A DNA stretch of 13,962 bases, taken from NCBI GenBank assembly GCA_902795875.1, contig CADBND010000090.1:1-13962 (forward strand). Direction: 5' to 3'. The stretch comes from an uncultured Erysipelotrichaceae bacterium. GTDB taxonomy: Bacteria; Bacillota_I; Bacilli_A; Erysipelotrichales; Erysipelotrichaceae. This document shows, piece by piece, positions 1-7,083 of the stretch (positions within the stretch are counted from its first letter, which is position 1; every line of letters begins with the position of its first letter). The position numbers were made by a program, and so were the translations under genes. The notes under the pieces were generated by a model that was not told where the DNA came from, searched no databases, and was given only the letters and a program-made list of their open reading frames with translations.

Positions 1-2
1 CA

Positions 3-53
3 CTGGTGATCGGCGATACGGTATTGCGTAAAGGTCTGGCAGCAGGAGAATAG
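3..53 (+). CDS. C-terminal end of an upstream gene, possibly GrpE-like (partial)
   Basis: One frame is open from the window edge to a TAG at 51-53 and encodes LVIGDTVLRKGLAAGE. It ends two bases before the Hsp70-like start, and an AGGAG (43-47) inside it serves as ribosome binding site for that next gene, so the two are probably translationally linked. The pattern GD-x-VLR resembles the last strand of GrpE nucleotide-exchange factors, which commonly end in a G-D-x-V-[LI]-R-x-A-x-V type motif. A GrpE beside an Hsp70 would make sense, but 16 residues cannot prove it. That this is a real coding end is fairly likely; the GrpE identity is tentative. Confidence 0.45.
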   Translation: MVIGDTVLRKGLAAGE

Positions 54-55
54 AT

Positions 56-1969
56 ATGGAACGCTTTTACGGATTTGATCTCGGTGATGCGGAAAGCGCC
101 ATCACCCGACTCGACAAAACCAAAGATATCGAACCGCAGATCCTCACGATCAACGAAACGAAAAGTTTTATTACAGCCTATGCCCTTCTGAAAGACGGCA
201 AGCTTCTGATCGGTGAAGGAGCCTGTTACGACCCCGATGCGATCAAAAGAAAAGAACGCTTCAAGAGCCGCTTTCTGATCGACCCGGAAGCCGCAAAAGA
301 CGTCAAGAGTTTCGCCTCCGGTGTACTGGGACAGCTCTATCTCAGTGGCCAGCTCATACAGGGAGAAGACTGCTGCTTCTATATCGGCTGCCCTGCCGGC
401 TGGGACAGGATCGCCAGGGAAGAATACCGCTCCATCTTTGAAAAGACCGGTTTCCCACCCGCAAAGATCATTTCGGAATCCAGAGCTGCTCTTGTCTCCG
501 CCTGCCAATCCAAACACCTGCAGGTCGGATACGATATTCTCAATAAGCCGGTCCTTGTCGTAGACATCGGATCATCAACGACCGACTTCGCCTATATCAT
601 GGGCGGCAAAGAAGTACAGCTCAAGACCGGAGGAGAAGTCTTCCTCGGCGGCGGTGTCATGGACGAGATCCTTCTTGAAGAATCGATCAAAGCCTCCCCA
701 AATGAAAAGAAGGTCCGCAAGATCTTTGAAGAAAGCGAACCCTGGAGAAGTTATTGCGACTTTGCGGCCAGAAGACTGAAAGAGAAATACTTCTCGGATG
801 AAGATTACTGGAAAGACAACGTATGCAGCCAATCCATATCCATCCATCAAGGCCTTCTTCCCACCAAATTCACATTGAGGATCGATGAAGATATCGCCGA
901 CAGGCTCCTGAACCAGAAAGTCGAACGGCTTGAAGATAAGTCATTCAAGGAAGTCTTCATGGAATCCCTGAATCAGGCAAAGGAAGCGATCCTCGACAGA
1001 CAACCCGAACTCATATTCCTGACCGGCGGTGTCTCCAAGATGCCCGTCATCCGCAAATGGTGCCGCGAAGTCTTCCCTGACGCGGTCGTCATCTCCTCCG
1101 CCCAGCCGGAATTCTCCGTTGCCTCGGGACTTTCCTGGTGCGGCAAGATCGACGATGAACTCGCACAGTTCAAGGAAGAGATCAGCCGTCTGATCGACTC
1201 CAGTACTGTCGAACAGATCGTTGAAAACCACATCAGCGAACTCTATCATGACGCCGTGGAAACGATGGTCGGACCGATACTGGAAAACGTTGCCCTTCCG
1301 ATCTCGGAAGACTGGCGAAACGGCACGATCGAAAAACTGTCCGATATCGATCCGATCATGCAGAAACAGATCGATACCTACCTTCATACCGACGAAGCCA
1401 GAGCTCTCCTGATGAAACCGGTAGCCAAATGGCTCAAAGGCGTCGCCTACGAACTGGAAGAATACACGATGCCGATCTGCGTAAGACACAACGTACCCTA
1501 TTCTTCCCTTTCTCTCAATTCCTTCCTGTCGATGTCCGACATTGAGATCAACGTGGAAGCCAAAAACCTCTTCGCTGTTGAAGAGATCACCTGGCTGATC
1601 GACGCGACGATCTCCATCGTCGTCGGACTGCTTTGCGGAGGAGGCGGTGTCGCCCTGATCGCCAACGGATTGCCCGGTATTATCGCCGGTGCTGTCGTAT
1701 CGCTGCTGATACTGGCACTTGGAAAAGACAAGATGCAGGAGATGCTGCTAAACTCCAACATCCCGACACCGGTAAGAAAAGTCATTCCCAAAAGTTACCT
1801 GAAAGCCCGTCTGGATTCGATCTCCCAGCAGGTCAAGGACAATCTCTATGAGAAACTCGAACAGGAAAAGAACGAAGAGATCTCGGAAAGACTGGTCAAA
1901 GAGATCTCCGGACAGATCGAAAGCTGTCTCATGAAGATGGCAGAAGTCGTGGAGATCCCGTTAGGCTGA
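56..1969 (+). CDS. Hsp70-family ATPase with C-terminal membrane hairpin
   Basis: A 637-residue protein. The first 360 residues carry the Hsp70/actin-fold ATPase motifs in order: phosphate-1 loop YGFDLGD (5-11), the CPAGWD strand (112-117) matching the VPAYF region of DnaK, phosphate-2 loop VVDIGSSTTDF (168-178), a GGEVFLGGG segment (192-200), and the adenosine motif LIFLTGGVSKMP (319-330). The usual DnaK beta-sandwich substrate domain is not recognisable. Instead there is a charged helical region (about 365-480) and two hydrophobic stretches (about 511-527 and 531-556) joined by a glycine-rich turn. A charged coiled-coil-like tail follows (about 578-630). It is therefore probably a membrane-associated chaperone-like ATPase facing the cytoplasm, with unknown client. 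The start is supported by AGGAG at 43-47, and a strong terminator follows. Family assignment is firm; the membrane topology and function are inference. Confidence 0.88.
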   Translation: MERFYGFDLGDAESAITRLDKTKDIEPQILTINETKSFITAYALLKDGKLLIGEGACYDPDAIKRKERFKSRFLIDPEAAKDVKSFASGVLGQLYLSGQLIQGEDCCFYIGCPAGWDRIAREEYRSIFEKTGFPPAKIISESRAALVSACQSKHLQVGYDILNKPVLVVDIGSSTTDFAYIMGGKEVQLKTGGEVFLGGGVMDEILLEESIKASPNEKKVRKIFEESEPWRSYCDFAARRLKEKYFSDEDYWKDNVCSQSISIHQGLLPTKFTLRIDEDIADRLLNQKVERLEDKSFKEVFMESLNQAKEAILDRQPELIFLTGGVSKMPVIRKWCREVFPDAVVISSAQPEFSVASGLSWCGKIDDELAQFKEEISRLIDSSTVEQIVENHISELYHDAVETMVGPILENVALPISEDWRNGTIEKLSDIDPIMQKQIDTYLHTDEARALLMKPVAKWLKGVAYELEEYTMPICVRHNVPYSSLSLNSFLSMSDIEINVEAKNLFAVEEITWLIDATISIVVGLLCGGGGVALIANGLPGIIAGAVVSLLILALGKDKMQEMLLNSNIPTPVRKVIPKSYLKARLDSISQQVKDNLYEKLEQEKNEEISERLVKEISGQIESCLMKMAEVVEIPLG

Positions 1970-1977
1970 TCCCAACT

Positions 1978-2010
1978 AAAAACTGAAGGAACATTCCTTC
2001 AGTTTTTTCT
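1978..2010. terminator. Bidirectional Rho-independent terminator
   Basis: Arms 1978-1991 and 1994-2007 are perfectly complementary (core AACTGAAGGAA / TTCCTTCAGTT plus flanking A/T pairs). The tip opens to a small loop around CA. A T-run follows on the + strand (2003-2008), and the A-run before the left arm gives a U-tract on the minus strand. It sits between the convergent Hsp70-like gene and the membrane protein gene ending at 2011 and can serve both. Confidence 0.9.
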
Positions 2011-2784
2011 TTATGCTTTTTTCTTTTTCGCGCTGCGAATGACCGGAAGGTAACAGAAGAACGTCAGTACCGTCACGACCGCAGCCAGTATCAGCAGATA
2101 CACGTGCCATTGCCAAAGCTGTGTCAGTTTGATCCCCAGAGGGTTCTGATACGTAAAGAAGAAGTTTGGCCAGAAATCGATGTGCTGCAGGGTACCGTTC
2201 AGATAGGTAGGCTGTGCCAGCATCGAGTTTACATACAGCGATACAAAACCCATCGCCGCAATGATGATCAGACAGTTGCGCCAGTGTTTCCAGGTCCACT
2301 CGACCTCGCCTGAGAAAGCGATGATGAATCCCAATATGATCAGCATCGAATGATAGATGAAGAACTGGTATGCCATCGGATGCGTGAAAGCCTGATCTAC
2401 TGTAATACTGGTGGAAAAGATCGAAGGCATCGCCAGAGCCGAAAGCGCACCAAGCACACAACCCGGATACATGAAAGCCAGGAAGTTTTCCTTCATTCCC
2501 TTATTCTTTGTGAAACGCACAAACAGGATCATGAGGATCTGTATCGAACAAAGATGGAAAGGCAGATGATTCATCGGAATATACGGATAGATGATACTGC
2601 CATCCGCTGACGGGACCATCTCGATCGTTGAAAAGACTTTTGTGAACTCCGACAGGAAACAGATCACAAGACAGTAATTGAGTACCTTGTTGAAAGAAGG
2701 TCTCTTCCTTCTATACAAAACAAGTGCGCCGGCAATAAGTGCACATGAGATCGCCAGCCAGACAAAATGTTGCCATGAAAACAT
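2011..2784 (-). CDS. TIGR02206 / TMEM164-like integral membrane protein
   Basis: A 257-residue polytopic membrane protein with about seven hydrophobic segments and a basic tail (KKKK). The motif NHLPFHLCS (72-80) and the later FFIYHS (141-146) match the bacterial YwaF/TIGR02206 family, related to eukaryotic TMEM164. From memory, TMEM164 is described as a fatty-acyl transferase that uses a cysteine and a histidine. The counterparts here would be C79, in the HLC motif, and H145. The bacterial members have no settled role as far as I know; phospholipid acyl-chain exchange is a guess from the homologue. The ATG at 2784 is preceded by AAGGGG at about nine bases. The gene follows the DUF1836 gene by 76 bases on the same strand and may be co-transcribed with it, as no convincing separate promoter was seen. 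Its end faces the terminator at 1978-2010. Confidence 0.82.
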   Translation of the reverse strand: MFSWQHFVWLAISCALIAGALVLYRRKRPSFNKVLNYCLVICFLSEFTKVFSTIEMVPSADGSIIYPYIPMNHLPFHLCSIQILMILFVRFTKNKGMKENFLAFMYPGCVLGALSALAMPSIFSTSITVDQAFTHPMAYQFFIYHSMLIILGFIIAFSGEVEWTWKHWRNCLIIIAAMGFVSLYVNSMLAQPTYLNGTLQHIDFWPNFFFTYQNPLGIKLTQLWQWHVYLLILAAVVTVLTFFCYLPVIRSAKKKKA

Positions 2785-2860
2785 ATTATTTATTCCCCTT
2801 ATTATTTTAATTCTATCACCTATCCTTTTTTACATTTGTTAAAAAAGTCTTATTTTACGA

Positions 2861-3352
2861 TTATTTCACATCCGAAAATGTTTGTTTGAGGAGTTCATGC
2901 AGACGGATATTGGAAACGACATTGAAAACGATATCCTGAAGAAGACCCTTATCCCCCTTTTCTTTCTGAAAGGATCCTACATCCTGCATCCTGTAGACTT
3001 CATCGAACAGATCCCTGAAATAGCTGTAAGCCTCTTCTGAACTGTACTTTTCTTTCTGCAGATCAAAAAGATGGCGCACATCCTCCAAGGAAAGTGAAGA
3101 CTTCGTCAGCGCAATAAAAAGCAGACAGGCGATCTGGTCTCTTCCGTACTGTTTCTTTACGGGATTGGCGATCAGATGTTTCTTGACATAGTTGGAGATC
3201 ATCGAATTGGTGATCTCCATATCATCCAGACCGCAAAGACATTCATTGATATATTTGGATGTCTGATCCAGATACAAGCCGACTGCCGGGATCTCCTTAT
3301 AAGTCGGAAGATTGAACTGTTTCAGATCCTTTGTTTCCGTTTTTTTCTTCAT
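2861..3352 (-). CDS. DUF1836 family protein, probable DNA-binding regulator
   Basis: A 163-residue soluble protein. The block LPTYKEIPAVGLYLDQ (15-30), then ITNSMISNYVKKHLI (47-61) and KKQYGRDQIACLLFI (66-80), is the DUF1836 pattern. Its middle part resembles the helix-turn-helix and wing of MerR-type proteins. Members occur across Firmicutes and have no established target. Start: ATG at 3352 with TTGGAGAAG about six bases upstream. It is divergent from the PAQR gene across a 133-base region with repeats and a strong promoter, so it may regulate that promoter or its own (inference). No metal, cofactor or ligand site can be recognised. Confidence 0.85.
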   Translation of the reverse strand: MKKKTETKDLKQFNLPTYKEIPAVGLYLDQTSKYINECLCGLDDMEITNSMISNYVKKHLIANPVKKQYGRDQIACLLFIALTKSSLSLEDVRHLFDLQKEKYSSEEAYSYFRDLFDEVYRMQDVGSFQKEKGDKGLLQDIVFNVVSNIRLHELLKQTFSDVK

Positions 3353-3381
3353 CGCTTCTCCAATCGGTTTTTTAATAACTC

Positions 3382-3410
3382 TTGACAGGTTTTTTGATAC
3401 ATTATAATAT
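3382..3410 (+). promoter_or_regulatory. Sigma-A-type promoter of the PAQR gene
   Basis: A perfect -35 TTGACA (3382-3387) lies 15 bases before TATAAT (3403-3408) and 17 bases before TAATAT (3405-3410), so one of these is the -10. The downstream gene has a strong AAGGAGG (3474-3480) six bases from ATG 3486. A second, weaker pair is TTGAAA (3425-3430) with TATATA (3449-3454), 18-base spacing. ATTATAAT is self-complementary, so the same bases offer a -10 for the divergent DUF1836 gene, but no good -35 was found for it. Confidence 0.75.
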
Positions 3411-3446
3411 GATTATAGAAGTTTTTGAAAAACCTCTCACAGGTTT
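3385..3446. repeat. Repeats around the divergent promoter, candidate operator
   Basis: ACAGGTTT occurs as a direct repeat at 3385-3392 (overlapping the -35) and at 3439-3446. AGGTTTTT (3387-3394) is also inverted as AAAAACCT (3428-3435). GTTTTTGAAAAAC (3421-3433) is a 13-base perfect palindrome around a central G. A further related copy, CGGTTTTTTAAT, starts at 3365. The cluster spans the promoter of the PAQR gene and could be a binding site, perhaps of the DUF1836 protein next door. A/T-rich sequence makes some chance symmetry likely. Confidence 0.4.
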
Positions 3447-3485
3447 ATTATATAACCATTATGGTACATAGACAAGGAGGTAAAC

Positions 3486-4166
3486 ATGAGTGAACTGTCA
3501 TTACAGGCCTATCGGAAAGATCCAAATTCCTATTCCCATATCAAAGATCCGGTCTCTACCCTGACCCATTTCATCGGTTTCATCCTCTCGATATTTTCCA
3601 CGCCCCTTCTCTTATCAAAAGCAGGGATAAGACACAGCGACATCGTCATCATGGTGGGCTTAAGTATCTATTGTCTGTCCATGATCGTCCTCTATGGTGC
3701 CAGCAGCGCCTATCATGCATTCTTACTTCCGGAAAAAGGAATGAAGATCCTAAGAAAGATCGATCATATCTCCATCTTCTTCCTGATCGCCGGGACCTAT
3801 ACCCCGATCTGTCTGATACTGCTTGGAAAAAACGGAAAGGCATTGTTGTTACTGATATGGATCCTGGCCATAGCGGGAATGACCATGAAACTGTTTTGGA
3901 TCGATCATCCCAAATACATCTCTTCCATCTTATACATATCCATGGGCTGGCTTGCCCTGATCCGGATCAAAGACATCTATCATGCCCTGAACGGTCCGGG
4001 ATTCTTCCTCCTTCTATTCGGAGGACTCCTCTATACGATCGGCGGGATCATCTATGCCCTGAAGATCAGGATCAACGACAAGTGGAGCGAACATGAGATC
4101 TTCCATATATTTGTTCTGCTTGGTTCCTTATGTCACTTTCTGATGATCTATCTGTATATCATCTGA
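3486..4166 (+). CDS. trhA: Hemolysin III family / PAQR membrane protein (TrhA-like)
   Basis: A 226-residue, seven-helix membrane protein of the hemolysin III/PAQR family, the bacterial relatives of adiponectin receptors. Diagnostic features are DPVSTLTHFIG (21-31), the helix-2/3 motif YGASSAYH (70-77), KIDHISIFFLIAGTYTP (91-107) and the final-helix HEIFH (203-207) with H217 beyond. In adiponectin receptors one histidine of the second helix and an HxxxH pair bind zinc; H77, H203 and H207 are the counterparts here. The family is proposed to work in membrane homeostasis, possibly as hydrolases; hemolytic activity is doubtful for most members. Length and motif order are normal. A strong promoter and AAGGAGG lie upstream and a terminator follows at once, so it is a single-gene transcript. 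The symbol follows the current family name and was not established for this gene. Confidence 0.88.
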   Translation: MSELSLQAYRKDPNSYSHIKDPVSTLTHFIGFILSIFSTPLLLSKAGIRHSDIVIMVGLSIYCLSMIVLYGASSAYHAFLLPEKGMKILRKIDHISIFFLIAGTYTPICLILLGKNGKALLLLIWILAIAGMTMKLFWIDHPKYISSILYISMGWLALIRIKDIYHALNGPGFFLLLFGGLLYTIGGIIYALKIRINDKWSEHEIFHIFVLLGSLCHFLMIYLYII

Positions 4167-4171
4167 CTATC

Positions 4172-4204
4172 AAAAACGGCCATGGTCATCTCATGGTCGT
4201 TTTT
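4172..4204. terminator. Bidirectional terminator between PAQR gene and transporter operon
   Basis: AAAAACGGCCATG (4172-4184) pairs with CATGGTCGTTTTT (4192-4204) with one G:T wobble, around a seven-base loop. The right arm ends in a T-run for the + strand, and the left A-run gives a U-tract for the minus strand. It lies between the stop of the PAQR gene and the end (4227) of the convergent transporter operon and can serve both. Confidence 0.9.
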
Positions 4205-4226
4205 GTATCGTTTTTTATTCCGATTA

Positions 4227-5105
4227 TCAGCCCTTTATACCGCCACGTGACATACCGGAAATGATGTACTTCCTTGCGAAGAGGAAGATGATGATCATCG
4301 GAATGACGACGATCGTTGAAGCAGCCATCATTCTTTCATTACGCTGACCGCCTTCGGTCATGAATGCATAAAGACCAAACGGCAATGTACGGACTTCCTT
4401 GGAGTTGGTCGCAATCATCGGCCACAGGAAGGAGTTCCAGGTAGCGATCGCATTGAGCAGGATGATCGTAGCCAGAGAAGACTTGGCCATCGGGACCATG
4501 ACTCTCCACAGATACTTCCAGTCAGAACAGCCATCTACCTTTGCCGCCTGATATAGGGACTCCGGAACAGAATCGAAGAATCCCTTCAGGATGTAAGTAT
4601 AGAAGATGGAAGACATGAACGGTAAGATCAGTGCCCAGATCGTATCATGCAGCTTCCAGGAAACGATCGTACGGTAGTTGGTGATGATGATCATCTCGTA
4701 AGGGACCATCATCAGCGACAGCAGCAGTGAGAAGATGAACTCTCTACCCGGGAAACGCAATCTCGAGAAAGCATATGCCGCCAGGATCGTCGTGAACGAG
4801 CAGGTCACGATACAACCCAGCAGTGCCAGCATGGAGTTGATGAAGTATCTTCCAAACGGTGCTGTATTGAAAGCGTAAATGAAGTTATCGAAATTGAGCG
4901 GATTCTCCGGGAACAGCGTCGGTGGAACCAGATTGACTTCCGTCCAGGTCTTGAAAGCGCCGGTGATCATCCAGTAGAACGGGAAGATCATCACTAAAGC
5001 TCCAAGGAACAGGACGATATACATCAGTACCTTTCCGAAGGAGAACGGTTCTTTGTTTACGTGCTTATCTGAGCGCGTCTCTATGTCTCTTGGCCGGTTT
5101 GACAT
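4227..5105 (-). CDS. ABC transporter permease, MalG/UgpE type
   Basis: A 292-residue inner-membrane permease of the carbohydrate uptake-1 class, about six helices after a charged cytoplasmic N-terminus. The cytoplasmic EAA loop (about 181-205), PESLYQAAKVDG followed by RVMVP, couples to the ATPase. The C-terminal ISGMSRGGIKG is typical of UgpE/MalG-type subunits. It is the last gene of the operon. Start: the frame is open to an ATG at 5144, but I chose ATG 5105, which has GGGAGAGAGG just upstream, gives a normal-length tail and shortens the overlap. Even so it overlaps the preceding permease by 41 bases, so translation is probably coupled. It should form a heterodimer with the permease at 5065-6003. 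Confidence 0.92.
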   Translation of the reverse strand: MSNRPRDIETRSDKHVNKEPFSFGKVLMYIVLFLGALVMIFPFYWMITGAFKTWTEVNLVPPTLFPENPLNFDNFIYAFNTAPFGRYFINSMLALLGCIVTCSFTTILAAYAFSRLRFPGREFIFSLLLSLMMVPYEMIIITNYRTIVSWKLHDTIWALILPFMSSIFYTYILKGFFDSVPESLYQAAKVDGCSDWKYLWRVMVPMAKSSLATIILLNAIATWNSFLWPMIATNSKEVRTLPFGLYAFMTEGGQRNERMMAASTIVVIPMIIIFLFARKYIISGMSRGGIKG

Positions 5106-6003
5106 CTTCGCCTCTCTCCCTTCTAGACCATGCCTGTACGGCACGCTGCAACATTGTGAACAGGAACACCGTGATCAGCAGCATGACGGCTGCCGCGGAA
5201 GCGAGTCCGTATTTCGGCGGCGTCAGCACACGGAATTCGTAGTAGATATAGTAAACGACAGTAAACAGGTTGTACGCAACACCCGGTCCGTTGAACAACG
5301 GGAACAGCTCGTGGTACATCTTGAACGTGTTGATCGAATTGATGATGACCACCAGCATGATCGTTGGTGCCAGCAATGGAACGGTGATCCGGAAGAAGAT
5401 CCTCAGCGTCTTGGCGCCATCGACCTTCGCTGCAGTGTAATACAGCGGGTCGATGTTCTGCAAGCCGGACAGCAGTAAGATGATCGTATTGGGCAGGATC
5501 GACCATATACCGAATATGACGACCGCAATAAAGTTACCGGACGACTTGGACAAGAACGACACCGCATCGACACCGAACTTGCTTAAGACGAAGTTGATGA
5601 TACCGTACTTGTCATTGAACATGAATCTCCAGGAAAGACCTACCGCCAGAGAAGATGTGACCATCGGCAGGAAGTAGGCCGTCTGGAAGAAAGACTGGAA
5701 CCGGATCTTCTGGTTCAGCAGGGTCGCCAGTACGATCGCGATAACTGTCGAGATCGGTACTACCAGCAACACATATCGGAACGTATTGGATAAAGCCTGC
5801 CGGAAATACGGATCGGCGATGACCTTCCCATAATTCTCCAGACCAACACCGTTATAATCCCCGGTCAGATACTTGTAGCCTTCCAGGAAAGACATTCGGA
5901 TGACGTTCACGATCGGATAGAGCGTGAAAAGCGTTACCGAAATGATAAAAGGCAACAGGTATAAAAGAGGCTTGATCCTTTCGAAAAAAGGTCTCTTTAT
6001 CAT
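5065..6003 (-). CDS. ABC transporter permease, MalF/UgpA type
   Basis: A 312-residue permease with about six membrane helices, first at 12-34. The EAA loop (187-211) contains YYTAAKVDGAKTL and ITVPLLAP, as in UgpA/LacF-type subunits. Length is normal; it lacks the large periplasmic loop of enterobacterial MalF. Its ATG overlaps the TGA of the ATPase gene in an ATGA (6003-6000), which indicates translational coupling. The C-terminus ends in a basic tail (RRERGEDVKPAKRHRDALR), and the last 41 bases also encode the start of the next permease. It forms the pore with that partner and takes substrate from the solute-binding protein encoded at the front of the operon. Confidence 0.93.
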   Translation of the reverse strand: MIKRPFFERIKPLLYLLPFIISVTLFTLYPIVNVIRMSFLEGYKYLTGDYNGVGLENYGKVIADPYFRQALSNTFRYVLLVVPISTVIAIVLATLLNQKIRFQSFFQTAYFLPMVTSSLAVGLSWRFMFNDKYGIINFVLSKFGVDAVSFLSKSSGNFIAVVIFGIWSILPNTIILLLSGLQNIDPLYYTAAKVDGAKTLRIFFRITVPLLAPTIMLVVIINSINTFKMYHELFPLFNGPGVAYNLFTVVYYIYYEFRVLTPPKYGLASAAAVMLLITVFLFTMLQRAVQAWSRRERGEDVKPAKRHRDALR

Positions 6004-7055
6004 AAGTAACGTTCTCCGCTTTCAAAATCAAATACGAATACGCCGGACTTCTTGAATGAAATACCGATCTCCTGATCTCTTTCAAGTTCGACATCGGAAT
6101 TCATATAACCACGGACTTCCTTTCCGCCCAGGATGAAGGAAGTGATGATCTCTTTGCCCATGACGGAAGTCATGACGACCTTTGCCTTCAAAGGAGATTT
6201 ATTGTCTAAGATGACACTTTCCGCTCTGAATGACAGGAAGACTTTCTTGCCATCCGGTACGTTGTCGACACGGATCTGCGAATCGACTTCCTCTTCACCC
6301 AGCAAGACCTTGCCATCTCTTACGACACCCTCGATCTTGTTGATCGGCGGATTGCCTAAGAAGTCGGCAACGAAACAGTTCACCGGCTGATCATAAAGAT
6401 ACTGCGGCTTGTCATACTGCTGTAAGACACCCAGTTTCATCAGAATGATATGATCGGAAATGGACATCGCCTCTTCCTGGTCGTGCGTGACGAAGATCGT
6501 CGTAACACCGGTCTCCAACTGGATACGCCGGATCTCTTCTCTCATCTCGATACGAAGACGTGCATCAAGGTTGGACAGAGGTTCATCAAGCAGCAACAGA
6601 CGAGGCTCTTTGACAAGCGCTCTGGCAATCGCAACACGCTGCTGCTGACCACCGGAAAGCTGACCCGGTTTTCTGTTGAGCATGCCGTCAACATGAACCA
6701 GTTCCGCCATTTTCTTCGCTCTTTCGATCCTCTCAGCCTTCGGGACCTTCTTGATCTCAAGCGGGAAGCAGATGTTTTCCAGGACCGTCATGTGCGGATA
6801 CAGAGCATAGTTCTGGAAGACCAGACCTATTCCTCTCTTCTCCGGAGAAACGAAAGTGACATCATCATCATCGAAATAGATCCTTCCTTCGGTCGGGTAA
6901 AGAATACCGGAAAGCATGTTCAGCATGGTACTCTTGCCACATCCCGAAGGACCAAGAAGCGTCACCAGCTCTCCTGACTCGATTACAGCAGAAAAGTCAT
7001 TTACTGCTGTATTATCGTCAAACCGTTTGACGATATTCTCCAGGCGTATTTTCAT
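6000..7055 (-). CDS. ABC transporter ATP-binding protein, UgpC/MsmK/MalK type
   Basis: A 351-residue ATPase that drives the two permeases. Walker A GPSGCGKST (35-43), Q-loop Q81 in VFQNYALYPHM, signature LSGGQQQR (133-140), Walker B LLLLDEP (153-159) with catalytic E158, D-loop SNLDARLR (161-168) and H-loop H191 in VTHDQEEA are all intact. A C-terminal TOBE/OB-fold part (about 240-351) marks the sugar and glycerol-3-phosphate importer subgroup. ATG 7055 has an excellent AAAGGAGGAAG upstream. It lies 28 bases after the phosphodiesterase gene and overlaps the following permease by 4 bases. Having a dedicated ATPase means the transporter need not share a general MsmK-like subunit. Confidence 0.95.
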   Translation of the reverse strand: MKIRLENIVKRFDDNTAVNDFSAVIESGELVTLLGPSGCGKSTMLNMLSGILYPTEGRIYFDDDDVTFVSPEKRGIGLVFQNYALYPHMTVLENICFPLEIKKVPKAERIERAKKMAELVHVDGMLNRKPGQLSGGQQQRVAIARALVKEPRLLLLDEPLSNLDARLRIEMREEIRRIQLETGVTTIFVTHDQEEAMSISDHIILMKLGVLQQYDKPQYLYDQPVNCFVADFLGNPPINKIEGVVRDGKVLLGEEEVDSQIRVDNVPDGKKVFLSFRAESVILDNKSPLKAKVVMTSVMGKEIITSFILGGKEVRGYMNSDVELERDQEIGISFKKSGVFVFDFESGERYL

Positions 7056-7083
7056 TGTCTTCCTCCTTTATAAGAACAATAGA

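Noticed and set aside
941..1489. 182-codon open frame on the minus strand inside the Hsp70-like gene
   Set aside because: It is antisense to a well-supported gene, has no recognisable motif, and its composition follows from the codon use of the real gene.
2810..2838. Promoter for the TIGR02206-type gene (TAGAAT at 2815-2810, minus strand)
   Set aside because: No -35 resembling TTGACA at 15 to 19 bases; co-transcription with the DUF1836 gene is simpler.
2825..2847. A/T-rich hairpin (CTTTTTTA / TAAAAAAG) as terminator of the DUF1836 gene
   Set aside because: Nearly all A:T pairs and no clear U-tract after it on the minus strand; chance symmetry is likely in such A/T-rich sequence.
3486..4166. 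Hemolysin (toxin) function for the hemolysin III homologue
   Set aside because: The name is historical; the PAQR motifs point to a membrane-homeostasis protein, and nothing in the context suggests a toxin.
5106..5144. Upstream ATG (5144) as start of the second permease
   Set aside because: It would enlarge the overlap with the first permease to 80 bases and add 13 residues (MPYRHGLEGREAK) unlike permease N-termini; ATG 5105 has a better ribosome binding site.
6450..6977. 175-codon open frame on the plus strand across the ABC ATPase gene
   Set aside because: Antisense to intact Walker and signature motifs, with no domain or plausible neighbour of its own.
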